Below, one piece after another: positions 1 to 9,240 of a stretch of DNA of 64,000 nucleotides. The notes beneath the pieces are model-generated. The model saw only the letters and a program-made list of their open reading frames with translations, ran no database searches and had not been told where the DNA came from. Within the stretch, counting starts at the first letter, position 1. Each line of letters begins with the position of its first letter. The position numbers and the translations under genes were made by a program. Source of the stretch: Amorphophallus konjac (taxonomy: Eukaryota; Streptophyta; Magnoliopsida; Alismatales; Araceae); assembly GCA_022559845.1 (NCBI GenBank), contig CM040124.1, positions 72,811,491 through 72,875,490 on the forward strand. Direction: 5' to 3'.

Positions 1-311
1 AGGCTGCCAACGTTCCCCCGCCCAGAACCACAGAACGGCGGGAGGGCCCCTCACTGAGGGAGAAGATGAGAACCAAGCTATATTCCTTCTCCTGAGACAA
101 GTCAAAGCTCCTGTTTGAGTGGGCAACCAGTTACAATAAAATCACACTGCCAGAGCCGAAGAGGCCCGGAGACCTGAAGAAGAAAGATGACCTGCACTTC
201 TGCCTGTACCACCGGATGCTCGGGCATACCATTGAGGACTGCTATGTCTTCAAGGACGTTATTGAGTCCTTAATCAGGAACGGGGAGCTAGACATGGGAG
301 AGCATAAGTAG
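1..311 (+). pseudogene. gag: gag C-terminus with CCHC-like knuckle (partial)
   Basis: Frame 3 reads through a TGA near 108 and ends at the TAG at 309-311. The stretch from 189 has the Cys-X2-His-X4-His-X5-Cys-like segment FCLYHRMLGHTIEDC, followed by the acidic 'KDVIESLIRNGEL' type tail that closes Tat gag proteins. This would be the nucleocapsid part that binds genomic RNA. The N-terminal gag lies before the window. A diverged second copy of roughly this segment sits at 3215-3480. Confidence 0.65.
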
Positions 312-331
312 ACCCCCCGCAACCGCATGAG

Positions 332-1192
332 TTGCCCAGCATAACCTCCACCGTCAATATGGTCTCGTTATACCAGGAGCTGCCTGAGGAGTGGGCGGAG
401 ACCTGCGCCCGCGCCACTTATGAGACTTTTATCATGGCTCCAGCTCAAGACCAAGGGGGTTGGCAGACTGCGCCCAGGAAGAATAGAAGAGCGCGTGTCC
501 CTCGGCCCACCCCAGGAGTTCATCTGAGGGATGTGACACCCCTGCCTGCACCACCCCCGGCGAGCCCGGTTTGCCACGACACGGCCCCTCGGCTGGTCAT
601 GAGGCGGCCCACTCACAACAAAAAGAGCTGTGTCCCGATGCGGATGCATAAGAAGACCAGCCCAGCAGTCGAAAGGCTCCAGGCTATTATTGATGGGCTC
701 AAAGATTATGAACATCCCAAAATCCAGCCCATGGAGCTGAAAGAGTATGTCCCCTGGGAGGAGTTCGAATCACTTGAACTGGCTCCAGGAACAGAAGCTG
801 AAGCAGAGAAAGAGCCTCCCCTATGGGGTGAGATTCCCCAAGAGCAGCCGCTGGCTGCAGTAGGAAAGAAGAAGAAGAAGGGGAGACCCAGGAGCAAGAA
901 GAAAAAGGAGGTCGTCATCGCCTGCAACACCCTCTCGGCACTATTCGACACTGCCCTCTCCCTGGAAGAAAAAGAAGAAGAGCCACCCCATGAGCCGACG
1001 GAGGTGAACCAAGCTGAAGTGTCCACTTCCCAACACGCCACCAGGTCGGGAAGGAAGTGGGGGCGCCCTCCTCAGGATAACCTCAACATCATGCTCAGGG
1101 GAGAACAACCATACCAGGTCCCCGATCCCGAGGTCCGAGGCACCGAGATCCCTCCTCCGTCGGGTCTCTATCCCGGAGGGGCCAAGAGCTGA
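332..1192 (+). CDS. gag-protease linker ORF of the Tat element
   Basis: An open frame of 286 codons lies between the gag knuckle and the protease. It has no domain I recognise. It is rich in Pro, Glu and Lys, with two basic clusters of the KKKKKGRPRSKKKK type near residues 175-195 that resemble nuclear-localisation or RNA-binding patches. It starts 20 bases after the gag stop in a different frame, so it is probably the continuation of one polyprotein displaced by a frameshift rather than a separate gene. The next fragment (1358-1642) is again in a shifted position. Confidence 0.4.
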   Translation: MPSITSTVNMVSLYQELPEEWAETCARATYETFIMAPAQDQGGWQTAPRKNRRARVPRPTPGVHLRDVTPLPAPPPASPVCHDTAPRLVMRRPTHNKKSCVPMRMHKKTSPAVERLQAIIDGLKDYEHPKIQPMELKEYVPWEEFESLELAPGTEAEAEKEPPLWGEIPQEQPLAAVGKKKKKGRPRSKKKKEVVIACNTLSALFDTALSLEEKEEEPPHEPTEVNQAEVSTSQHATRSGRKWGRPPQDNLNIMLRGEQPYQVPDPEVRGTEIPPPSGLYPGGAKS

Positions 1193-1357
1193 GGCACCCC
1201 TTCATTCGTCGAATTCCTGTTAGCCCGAGCAGGGGGGCAGGCGAGCTCCCATGGGTCTCCTTCGACCGGAGAAGCAAATAGTTCCCAAGCTCTACCGGCG
1301 GCAACTCCTCCTCAGCCAGAAGAAGAATTCAACGGCATCCCAAACCTCGCCGAATTC

Positions 1358-1642
1358 ATGCAAGAAACGGAGGAAGCCCAGCAGGCCCCACGGGCTCAAC
1401 AGGCTGCAACAGAACCCACAAAGCAGGCATCCCCTGATCTGACACCCCAGCCTCAAGGTGGGGGCAGGCGCGGCAAGGCCGAAGAGATGAAGTTACTCAA
1501 GGTACGGGCTGCCGACCGAATAGTCAGACACCTCAAGAAGATCCCGACCCGATTTACTGTATGGGAGATGCTATCTTTGGACGAAGAAACACGGCAAGCC
1601 CTCATTGCCGCACTCCAGACGCCAGCACACCTTGAAGCTTGA
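1358..1642 (+). pseudogene. pre-protease segment of the Tat polyprotein
   Basis: The last 50 residues (DRIVRHLKKIPTRFTVWEML and on through EETRQALIAALQTP) match the 'YDILAHLKKIPALLSVYDAL...LRxALIxAL' type segment that comes just before the protease in Tat polyproteins. It ends 22 bases before the protease reading frame at 1664. I infer that it belongs to the same polyprotein. Confidence 0.5.
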
Positions 1643-1663
1643 CTGGCGAAAATCTCACCTAAA

Positions 1664-2596
1664 GTGGCCGTGGCTTTCACAGAAGATGACATGCTCCTGC
1701 CCACCTGCAGTCATAACAGACCCCTCTACATGAAAGGGCAGTTGAACGGCCAGCCTATCAACAGGGTCCTGATCGACCCAGGGGCAGTAGTGAATATACT
1801 CCCTTACCGGGTGTACCAAAAGCACTACTTTGACGTACACCTGGTTGAGGTCAAAAATGTCAAGATTGCGGGTTTTAATCAGAAATGCGAGGTGCCCATG
1901 GGGGTTGTAGAATTCAACTTGACTTTTGATGATTTCACCACCAAGGTCCAGTTCCACATCATCAACTCCAACACTTCCTACAAGGCGTTGCTTGGACGGC
2001 CCTGGTTACACCAGAATAGAGTGGTGCCTTCCACCCTGCACCAATGCATTAAATACCCTTGCAAGGGGAAGGAAGTCAGAATCATCACCGACCTCCACCC
2101 GTTCGAAGTGTTTGAGTGTCATTTGTCAGACGCCAATCTGTACTTAGAAAAGGCGAAGCAAGCTCCCCAGGCTGCCCAAGGCAGGGGAAAGAAGAAGGTC
2201 GAGGAGGGCGGTTGGTTTCCTCCGTCGCCCCCAGGTTATGTGGCTCCCCCACATGTACCATTCATTGCACAAGAAGGGGGGACATACAAGGCAGCTCCTC
2301 TCGCCATCTATTCTACACCAGGGACGCCTTGCCTAGAAGACTTGCTGGAGGATGTCAGAGTCCCGCCAGGGATCGTCAAGCCTATTATAGGAATTGAATG
2401 CCAAGCAGCTGAGCAGCTAAGAACTTTTGAAGTGCCTAACCCGGAGGGGCCATCCACTATCTTTTATGTTGCCGGGGAAAAGCCGGTCAGGGAAGATGAC
2501 GATTGCCGGTTCCCTGATGAGTTGCATGACCCGCACGTCCCCATTGCGGGACTTCCCCACATGACTGACCGGGCAGCCAGGGTGGTCAGAAAGTAA
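1664..2596 (+). CDS. retropepsin-like aspartic protease domain
   Basis: This frame matures the polyprotein in an intact element. Residues 35-50 read NRVLIDPGAVVNILP, the retropepsin active-site region with the catalytic Asp. The usual Ser or Thr after the Asp is Pro here (D-P-G-A), which would probably impair catalysis. About 70 residues later ALLGRPWLH is the typical second conserved block (LGRPWLH of plant Ty3/gypsy proteases). The C-terminal 160 residues are Pro- and Glu-rich linker. It ends at a TAA, and related sequence continues in broken frames to about 3020. Confidence 0.7.
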   Translation: MAVAFTEDDMLLPTCSHNRPLYMKGQLNGQPINRVLIDPGAVVNILPYRVYQKHYFDVHLVEVKNVKIAGFNQKCEVPMGVVEFNLTFDDFTTKVQFHIINSNTSYKALLGRPWLHQNRVVPSTLHQCIKYPCKGKEVRIITDLHPFEVFECHLSDANLYLEKAKQAPQAAQGRGKKKVEEGGWFPPSPPGYVAPPHVPFIAQEGGTYKAAPLAIYSTPGTPCLEDLLEDVRVPPGIVKPIIGIECQAAEQLRTFEVPNPEGPSTIFYVAGEKPVREDDDCRFPDELHDPHVPIAGLPHMTDRAARVVRK

Positions 2597-3214
2597 AAGA
2601 TTCCCCCCTATCAACCCTCCAGCCGGAAGGAAATGTTTGAAAGAATGTGGAACCCACCAAACCTGGATCGACGGTTGCTGTAAATCACCAAGCACCCCGG
2701 TCTGGGCTTTTCACTAGAAGATTATTACGAAACTGATGTGATATCGGTTTCGGCCTTGTCCGGAGACGACCCCACGGAAGCTGTATATTTCAGGCCCCCG
2801 ACTGAGGAGGCGCAAGATGAAGAAGTGTTCCTTTGGAACCCTCTCCGCCGCCGCTACATGGGGAAGACCTCCTCTTTCTCCGAGGGACTAACCTCGAAGG
2901 GGCACACCACTGAGACGCCCTCACTCCGGCCGGCTGGCGAAGCAAGAAGTAGTAGCATGGGCCATGCTTCAGATTCTCCTCGATACGACCCCATCATGTA
3001 CGCCTTGTACCATAGGTAGCAATGGGAGATCAGGATGTTAAAAGCACGGTTGGCTGAGTTGACCTCGCTAGTGACCGACCTGATCCAAGGTTCTCTCTGT
3101 CCGTGGGGTGGCCATATGTCTCGGCCCCGAGACGCCAGCCCTGATGCCTCCGTCTGGTCAAGAAGGGAAACAAGAGATACGGCAAGCCCACTAACCGGGT
3201 GGCCAGCCAGGCGA
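2597..3214 (+). pseudogene. protease-RT spacer, broken frames
   Basis: Short open stretches (for example 2738-3019 and 3035-3346) continue the polyprotein linker but are separated by stops such as the TAA at 2681 and the TAG at 3017. The segment around 3035 (MLKARLAELTSLVTDLI) looks like a short amphipathic helix. I recognise no domain. Confidence 0.35.
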
Positions 3215-3480
3215 GGCCTGACACTCCAAGAGAAGCTACAGAAACCCTATTCCTTCCCAAGGGAGAAGACTCGGGGTATCTTTGACTGGGCCTGCCATTA
3301 CGGAAAGGTCCCCCTCCCAGGGTCTAAGAGGCCGCAGGACACCTGAAGAAGTGGGGACCCATTGTTTTGTCCCTACCACCAGATACTGGGCCACGCTATC
3401 GAAGACTGCTATGTCTTCAAAGACATTGCTCAAGACCTCATTGACAGGGACGAGCTCAGAATGGGAGACTATGTGGTAGC
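3215..3480 (+). repeat. Second, diverged copy of the gag knuckle segment
   Basis: Aligned by eye, 3215-3480 follows 48-311 almost base for base in blocks: YSF near the start, then FEW/FDW, then LP..KRP, then CLYHRMLGHTIEDCYVFKD versus CPYHQILGHAIEDCYVFKD. The reading frame is lost. It lies between protease and RT, where Tat elements do not normally have a nucleocapsid knuckle in the same form. It is either an internal duplication or the trace of recombination between two template RNAs. Confidence 0.65.
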
Positions 3481-3616
3481 CCCGCCACGCCCCCACGTGG
3501 CGGACAGCCCCAGAAGAGGAGCCTATACACTATCCATCTAGTACCAGGCGCCTGAAGATGCGGCTACCCCGGCCCCCGTCGGAGTTGTCTATGATGAGTA
3601 CACAGAAGACCCCGAG

Positions 3617-4726
3617 GTGGCCCTATGCCTTTCTGCACCAGCGGATCACGCGGACCCTGCGGCTATAGTCCAGGAGGAGTGCGCGGTGAATGCAGCCTAC
3701 ACGCCCAGTCACGAGGAACAAGAAGAGGGGGATGGCGTCCTCGAGCCCGAGGATAATGAAGACCAAGACTTCGTCGATTTGTCACCAGCCCCGTCGGAGA
3801 TTGAAAATGGCGGCCAGGCCACCGTCGATGAATTGATTGAGATCAACCTTGGCACAAAAGGTGACCCCAGGCCGACCTTTCTGAGTGCTCTTATGCCCCC
3901 ACAGCAGAGAGAACAATACACAAAGCTGCTGCAAGAATTCCGGGATTGCTTTGCCTGGAACTACAAAGAAATGCCCGGGCTCAGCCCCGAAGTGACTCAG
4001 CACATTTTGGCCATTAATCCCAAGGTGGAACCAGTGAAGCAGCCTACCCGGCATATGAGGCCGGAATTGATCAGCCAGATCTGCAAGGAGGTCGACAAGC
4101 TCATAGACGTCGACTTCATGGTGGAAAACCAGTACACTACTTGGTTGGCCAACATCGTACCGGTGAAGAAGAAGAATGGACAGATCGGGATTTACGTGGA
4201 TTTCCGCGACCTGAACAAAGCCTGCCCAAAAGATGACTTCCCGGTGCCTATCACAGAAGTGATGATTGATGCAACCACTGGCCACAAGGCCCTGTCTTTT
4301 ATGGACGAATCATCCGGCTATAACCAAATTTGGATAGCCGACCACGACCGGATTCACACAGCTTTCAAATCGCCCAAGGGGATATTCCACTACAAGAGGA
4401 TGGCCTTCGGCCTCAAGAATGCCGGTGCTACATATCAGCGGGCGATGACCAAGATCTTTGACGAGCTGTTGTATAGCAAGGTTGAATGCTACATTGATGA
4501 TCTAGTTGTCAAGACGAAGAAAAGAGATGAGCACCTGAGTGACCTCAGGGTCGTCTTCAAGAGGCTCCGGCAGTACGGGCTAAAAATGAACCCCATGAAG
4601 TGCGCCTTCAGCGTGTCCAGTGGGAAGTTCCTCGGCTTTATTGTCTGGCACAGAGGGATCGAGATTGACCCCTTCAAGATAAAAGCCATCCAGGAGTTGC
4701 CCCTCCAAAGAGTCTGGGAGAGCTGA
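3617..4726 (+). CDS. pol: reverse transcriptase domain
   Basis: The RT copies genomic RNA into cDNA. After about 75 acidic leader residues, the RT core runs from TPLFLSALMP-like sequence through the conserved blocks VPVKKKNGQIGIYVDFRDLN, FPVPITEVMID, ALSFMDESSGYNQI (first catalytic Asp), HTAFKSPKGIFHYKRMAFGLKNAGATYQ and CYIDDLVVK, with the two active-site Asp residues kept. The frame breaks at about 4710 in the thumb/RNase H connection (LGELRSLHGRL continues in another frame). The order of RT before RNase H and integrase makes this Ty3/gypsy. Confidence 0.85.
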   Translation: MALCLSAPADHADPAAIVQEECAVNAAYTPSHEEQEEGDGVLEPEDNEDQDFVDLSPAPSEIENGGQATVDELIEINLGTKGDPRPTFLSALMPPQQREQYTKLLQEFRDCFAWNYKEMPGLSPEVTQHILAINPKVEPVKQPTRHMRPELISQICKEVDKLIDVDFMVENQYTTWLANIVPVKKKNGQIGIYVDFRDLNKACPKDDFPVPITEVMIDATTGHKALSFMDESSGYNQIWIADHDRIHTAFKSPKGIFHYKRMAFGLKNAGATYQRAMTKIFDELLYSKVECYIDDLVVKTKKRDEHLSDLRVVFKRLRQYGLKMNPMKCAFSVSSGKFLGFIVWHRGIEIDPFKIKAIQELPLQRVWES

Positions 4727-5290
4727 GGTCCCTACATGGCCGTTTAGCTTACATCCGCAGATTCATTTCCAACCTGTCGGGGCGTTGCCAACCTTTTCAC
4801 AGACTGATGATGAAGAATGCACCCTTCAGTTGGGGTCACGAATGCCAGCACGCGTTCGACCAGCTAAAGGAGTACCTGAAGACCCCGCCAGTCCTGGGGG
4901 CACTTGTCAAAGGCAGACCGCTTATTCTCTATATAGCGGCCACCGAATATTCACTGGGGGCAATGCTCGCCCAGAACAATGATGAGGAAAAGGAGCAAGC
5001 TCTCTACTATCTCAGCCGGAGATTGGTGGGGGCAGAGGCCAAGTATACCCGATCGAGAAAGTCTGCCTTGCCTTGGTCTTCGCAGTCAAGAAGTTGAGGC
5101 ACTACATGCTGTCCCATGAAGTAAGTCTAATATCCAGAGCTGACCCCATCAAGCACATCCTCTCCCAGCCAATCTTGAAGGGTCGCCTTGGCAAATGGGC
5201 CGTGCTGCTCATGAGTTTGACATCACCTACGTGCCGCAGAGGGCCGTTAAGGGACAAGCCGTCGCGGATTTCTTCGCAGCACACCCTGTG
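4708..5290 (+). pseudogene. pol: RNase H domain of pol, frameshifted
   Basis: Three frames carry consecutive pieces of a Ty3/gypsy RNase H: SLHGRLAYIRRFISNLSGRC at 4730; FSWGHECQHAFDQLKEYLKTPPVL and YIAATEYSLGAMLAQ at 4840-4980; ALYYLSRRLVGAEAKYT at 5000; FAVKKLRHYMLSHE at 5078; and FDITYVPQRAVKGQAVADFFA at 5215. At least three indels separate them. The domain degrades the RNA strand of the RNA-DNA hybrid in intact relatives. Confidence 0.75.
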
Positions 5291-6290
5291 CCTGAAGACT
5301 CCCCGTTGGCCACCGAGCTACCCGAAGATGAAACACTTGAGGTGGACCAAGTCCAACAAGCCATCTGGCAGTTGTATTTCGACGGGGCCTCAAGAACAGA
5401 AGTGACCTCGTCCGGACGCGCCAAGGTACGGGCCGGAGCCGGCATCGTCCTCAAATCTCCAGACGGAGAAGTGATGCACACTTCCTGCTGCATTAAAAAG
5501 CCCTGCACAAATAATGAAGCAGAGTATGAAGCTTTGATTATCGGCCTCCATGTGGCCCTCCAAATGGAGATCAAAATGCTCCAAGTATTCGGCGACTCGC
5601 TGCTGGTCGTCAAGCAGGTCCAGGGGCAGTTCGACGTCCGGAAACCTGAGTTGCTCCCTTATCACATTAAGGCAAAGGGGCTCATGGAGCGGTTCTCCCT
5701 CCTCGAGATAGGCCATGTCGCCAGAGGGGAGAATGCACAAGCCGACACCCTGGAAAAATTGGCAAGCTCACTGGCAGTGCCTCCAGATGGATCTCTCAAT
5801 ATCCAAGTAATAAATCAGCGCCAAATGCCCAGTATGATAGAAGAAGAACCAGAAGAAGAAGAGCTAGAAGTCACTATAGCAGAAGCCGTCGGCCTACCTG
5901 ACTGGAGAGATCCCCTGATGCAGTGGTTCAAATACCAGCAACTGCCCAAACAGAGAGAAGAGAAGATCAAGCTAATCAGAATTAAGGACTCTTTTGAGCT
6001 CCGAAACGGAATATTATTCCGAGTAGTGGCCGACGCCAAGCAGAAATTACTTCTCCAATGCTTGTCCATTGAAGAAGCCTGGAGGGTCATGAAGGAGGTC
6101 CATGCCGGGACGGCTGGTGCACACCAGGCGGGACCGAAAATGAAGATTGAAATAAAGAAGCTCGGCTATTATTGGCCTGCAATGTTCGACGACTGCTGCA
6201 AATATGCTAAGTCGTGTCAGAAATGTCAGGAGCATGCCACCATACCCAGAAAGCCCCCGTGCAATTGCACCCAAGGATGCCCAGTTGGTC
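5195..6290 (+). CDS. pol: pol fragment: archaeal-type RNase H and integrase zinc domain
   Basis: From 5365 the frame encodes WQLYFDGASRTE, GAGIVLKSPDGEV, NNEAEYEALIIGL, VFGDSLLVVKQV and ARGENAQADTLEKLAS. These are the Asp, Glu, Asp and Asp blocks of an archaeal-type (type I) RNase H. Possession of this second RNase H after the ordinary one is diagnostic of the Tat lineage. Further on, EVHAGTAGAHQ ... CQKCQ is the His-His-Cys-Cys zinc domain of integrase. The frame then slips near 6250-6290, and what the same frame encodes up to 7030 is out of register with integrase. Confidence 0.8.
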
Positions 6291-7182
6291 GTTTGCCCAG
6301 TGGGGAACAGATGTCGTGGGTCCCTTACCTACATCTTCCACATGTTGCAAGTACATTTTGGCGGCAACTGACTACTTCTCCCGTTGGGCAGAGGCTGTCG
6401 CCTTACGGGAGGTCACCGGAGAGATCGTGGTCAGGTTTGTTCGCCGCAACATTATATTCCGGTTTGGCATGCCCGATCGGATTGTATCAGACAACGACAG
6501 CCACTTCCGCAACCAAAAGGTCTACCGGCTGGCAGAAAAATACAAGATTGATTGGAGGACATCGACTCCCTATAATCCACAGGCTAATGGGCTGGCCGAA
6601 GCTTTTAATAAGACACTCTGCACTCTCCTGGCCAAGATTGTTAGCTCTAACAAAAGGGACTGGGAAGAGAGGATGTACGAGGTGCTATGGGCGTACCGAA
6701 CCGTATACAAAACCCCAACAGGCTGCTCGCCCTTTTTTCTCGTATACGGCTCGAAGGCAATCATCCCTGTTGAATTGGAGATACCTTCCCTCAGGGTCGC
6801 CATCCAGCATGGGCTCATCCTTGAAGGACAGACCAACGTCAAGCGAAGACTCGAAGAACTTTCCAGTCTGGAAGGGAAGCGGCTTCAGGCCCAACAAAAC
6901 ATTCAGATCTACTAGGCCCGGATTACGCGTACCTTCGACAAGCTTATCAAGGAACGCAAATTCAAGAAAGGTGACCTTGTCATGGTCAAGAGAAGAGATC
7001 TCATGGCTGCCAACCCCAAGGGCAAACTGAATGAGAACTGGCTCGGACCCCACATAGTCCAAAAAGTCTACGAGGGCGGAGCCTATGTAATTGTCAACCA
7101 CCGCGGGGGAGTTCAATTCTCGCCTCTTAATGGAAGGCACTTGAGACTGTACCACGCTCCGGTACCCCCATTCAATCAATAA
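6214..7182 (+). pseudogene. pol: integrase catalytic core and C-terminal domain
   Basis: The integrase core inserts cDNA into the genome. It shows FAQWGTDVVGPLP (first Asp), ATDYFSRWAEAVAL, MPDRIVSDNDSHF (second Asp) and YNPQANGLAEAFNKTL (catalytic Glu), so the DDE triad is present. A TAG at 6913 interrupts the frame. It resumes as TRTFDKLIKERKFKKGDLVMVKR ... GKLNENWLGPHIVQKVYEGGAYVIV ... FSPLNGRHLRLYH, the chromodomain-less C-terminal region usual for Tat. The stop at 7180-7182 closes the polyprotein. Confidence 0.8.
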
Positions 7183-7255
7183 TATTACTCTCCGCCCTAT
7201 TTTGGGCGGATTTGCGTGATTGATGCCCGAACGACTTGATCCCTATACATGTTTT

Positions 7256-7500
7256 CAAAAAGAGAAGAGAACAAAAAAAAGAGAAAAAAAGGGAAGAGGA
7301 AAGTAAAAAAAAAGAGACAAAAAAAAGAAGAAAAAGAAAAGAAAAGAAAAGAAAAGAAGAAAGAGAAGGAAAAAAAAGAAAAAAAGGGAAGAAAAAGAAA
7401 AGAGAGAAGAAAAGAGAAGAAGAGGAAAAGAAAAGAAAAAAGAAGAGAAAAAAGAGCAAGGGAAGAATAAGAGGCAAGAAGAAGGGGGAACGCCCCCCAT
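7256..7500. repeat. Purine-rich low-complexity tract
   Basis: About 245 bases are almost pure A and G, with AAAAGAAGA-type runs. It starts just after the integrase stop and a short spacer (7183-7255). Such tracts recur at 15060-15660 and 16205-16250 in the same element. Open frames here on either strand are only by-products of the composition. Confidence 0.8.
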
Positions 7501-7540
7501 TTCCAGTCATCACCCCGTATCAGCGCAGATACTAAAAGCT

Positions 7541-8100
7541 AAACAAACTCTTCTCTCCATCCTCCCCAGGTGGTGAGCACCCCTTTGGCTTGGACCTCCC
7601 GTCCAGGCCATTAACTAAACAAACTCTTCTCTCCGTCCTCCCCGGGCGGTGAGTACCCCTTTGGCTTGGACCTCCCGTCCAGGCCATTGACTAGACAAAC
7701 TCTTCTCTCCGTCCTCCCCGGGCGGTGAGTACCCCTTTGGCTTGGACCTCTTCTCTCCGTCCTCCCCGGGAGGTGAGTACCCCTTTGGCTTGGACCCCCC
7801 CGTCCAGGCCATTGACTAGACAAACTCTTCTCTCTGTCCTCCTCGGGCGGTGAGTACCCCTTTGGCTTGGACCCCCCCCGTCCAGGCCATTGACTAGACA
7901 AACGCTTCTCTCCGTCCTCCCCGGGCGGTGAGTACCCCTTTGGCTTGGACCTCCCATCCAAGTCATTGACTAAACAAACTCTTCTCTCCGTCCTCCCCGG
8001 GCGGTGAGTACCCCTTTGGCTTGGACCTCCCATCCAGGCCATTGACTAAACAAACTCTTCTCTTTGTCCCGTCTGAGCGATGAGAAACCCGATCTCTGAC
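7541..8100. repeat. 76-bp tandem array, about 7 units
   Basis: Units beginning ARACAAACTCTTCTCTCCGT and ending CCAGGCCATTGACT start at 7541, 7617, 7693, 7818, 7896, 7972 and 8048. The spacing is 76 bases except for one unit with an internal deletion near 7745 and a 2-base variant at 7896. The last unit fades out after 8070. It lies in the 3' noncoding region of the Tat element, where tandem repeats that can seed satellites are known in this lineage. Confidence 0.9.
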
Positions 8101-8525
8101 TAAGGCTCCCCGCCTGAGGCCAGTGTGCGGTTCCAACATTATGGCGAGGCCGGTGAGTCACCCATTTGGTACGGTGGAGTGGTTCCCCTCGTCCTCTCCC
8201 TGGGAGGGCGAGCACTCTCCCATGCCCCGATATGGGTTTCTGCCTGGTTCTCCTAGAGCGAATCGTCGAGGAGATTTACACCCTGCCAACGTGTTTTGGC
8301 ACAGAAAAAAGGAGGAGAGATGAAGAGAAGGATGATATACACAGAAGAGAAGGTAGGAGAAAAGAGATCCCCCCCGGGGTGAACGCACACTGAAAGGACA
8401 TGCGAGGTAGTAAATGCTCTGTTCTATTCAAGAAAGATTAAACTACATGTGCTTCGGGGCATACCCCTGGGTTACATCTCAAAAAAGAAAGAAGAAAAGA
8501 AGAGAAGGAAGCAAGGGAGCGGCAC
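8101..8525. other. Noncoding spacer between array and antisense gene
   Basis: I see no gene here. The stretch carries a GC-rich part, a short A/G-rich part (8300-8360) and an A-rich end (8478-8510). It lies downstream of the stop of the antisense gene, so it would hold that gene's 3' UTR, but I do not see a clear AATAAA on the minus strand. Confidence 0.4.
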
Positions 8526-9240
8526 CTAGTCAATGCCCCTGAAGATGTCCTCGAGAGGGAGGATTCCGACACAAGGGAAGTTTGTCATGTCACGCAATCG
8601 GCCCCTCTGGTCTTCGAGTCGAGCGAGCTCCACCTCCACGGACGCTGTCTCGACCTGGGCGACGGCAAGAGCCTCGCCTTCTGTCTCGACCGCTCTTTCA
8701 GCTTCGACAAGGTCAGACCTAGCCGCAACAAGATAGCTTTCCAGCTTCGCGACTCGGCTCTTGAGGGAGTGAACATTGCCCTGGCCTTCCCTCAAAGCCT
8801 TCCCGTGGCGCTCTTCATCATGGCGCCGTGCCTCCAAGGTCTGTAAATACTCGTCTGCCTGGGCATCGAGGGTGGCGCATTCGTCAGGAGCCTGGGTCTC
8901 GAGGAACTCGTGACGTTTGACATACTTCAGCAGCAACAAGACCCGTCGCGACCATTCCCCCAGTGGGCAGCCCAATACTTGCAGTGCCCCGGTCAGCTAC
9001 GTCACTATACTCTGCACCTCCCGGTATGACAAAGAAAGATCGACGAAGAGCATTGTCCGCAGTGTTACCAACATCTGTCGGACCGGTGCGCCTGACGAGG
9101 TGTGACTGACCGAGGGCACAGTCGGAGGGACGAAATCTACAGAGCTGTCCACTTCGGCCCATAGATTAGCATCCACGGTGACTGAAGAAGATGGAAGAGC
9201 AAGGGCCAAGTCCCCGGGCCGGTGCAGCTCGACGGAAGAC
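8526..9240 (-). CDS. Last exon: C-terminal coiled coil
   Basis: From about 9240 to 8526 one minus frame (one TAG at 8997) ends in a long heptad-like helix: TLEARRHDEERHGKALREGQ, HSLKSRVAKLESYLVAARSD and VETASVEVELARLEDQRGRL, then a short tail and the stop at 8526. Coiled-coil C-termini are usual in this type of plant transposon-associated protein and suggest oligomerisation. The upstream splice acceptor is unresolved; a TTCGTTCCAG site places the exon start near 9701 but runs into early stops. Confidence 0.6.

Noticed and set aside
7236..7535. Lys/Glu-rich and, on the other strand, Phe/Leu/Ser-rich open frames; the same at 15160-15670
   Set aside because: These are composition artefacts of purine-rich tracts, with no start context or conserved blocks.
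7611..8042. Minus-strand open frames with repeated PSQRGTHRPGRTERR peptides
   Set aside because: They are translations of the 76-bp array in three frames. Unit indels shift the frame, so no protein is maintained.
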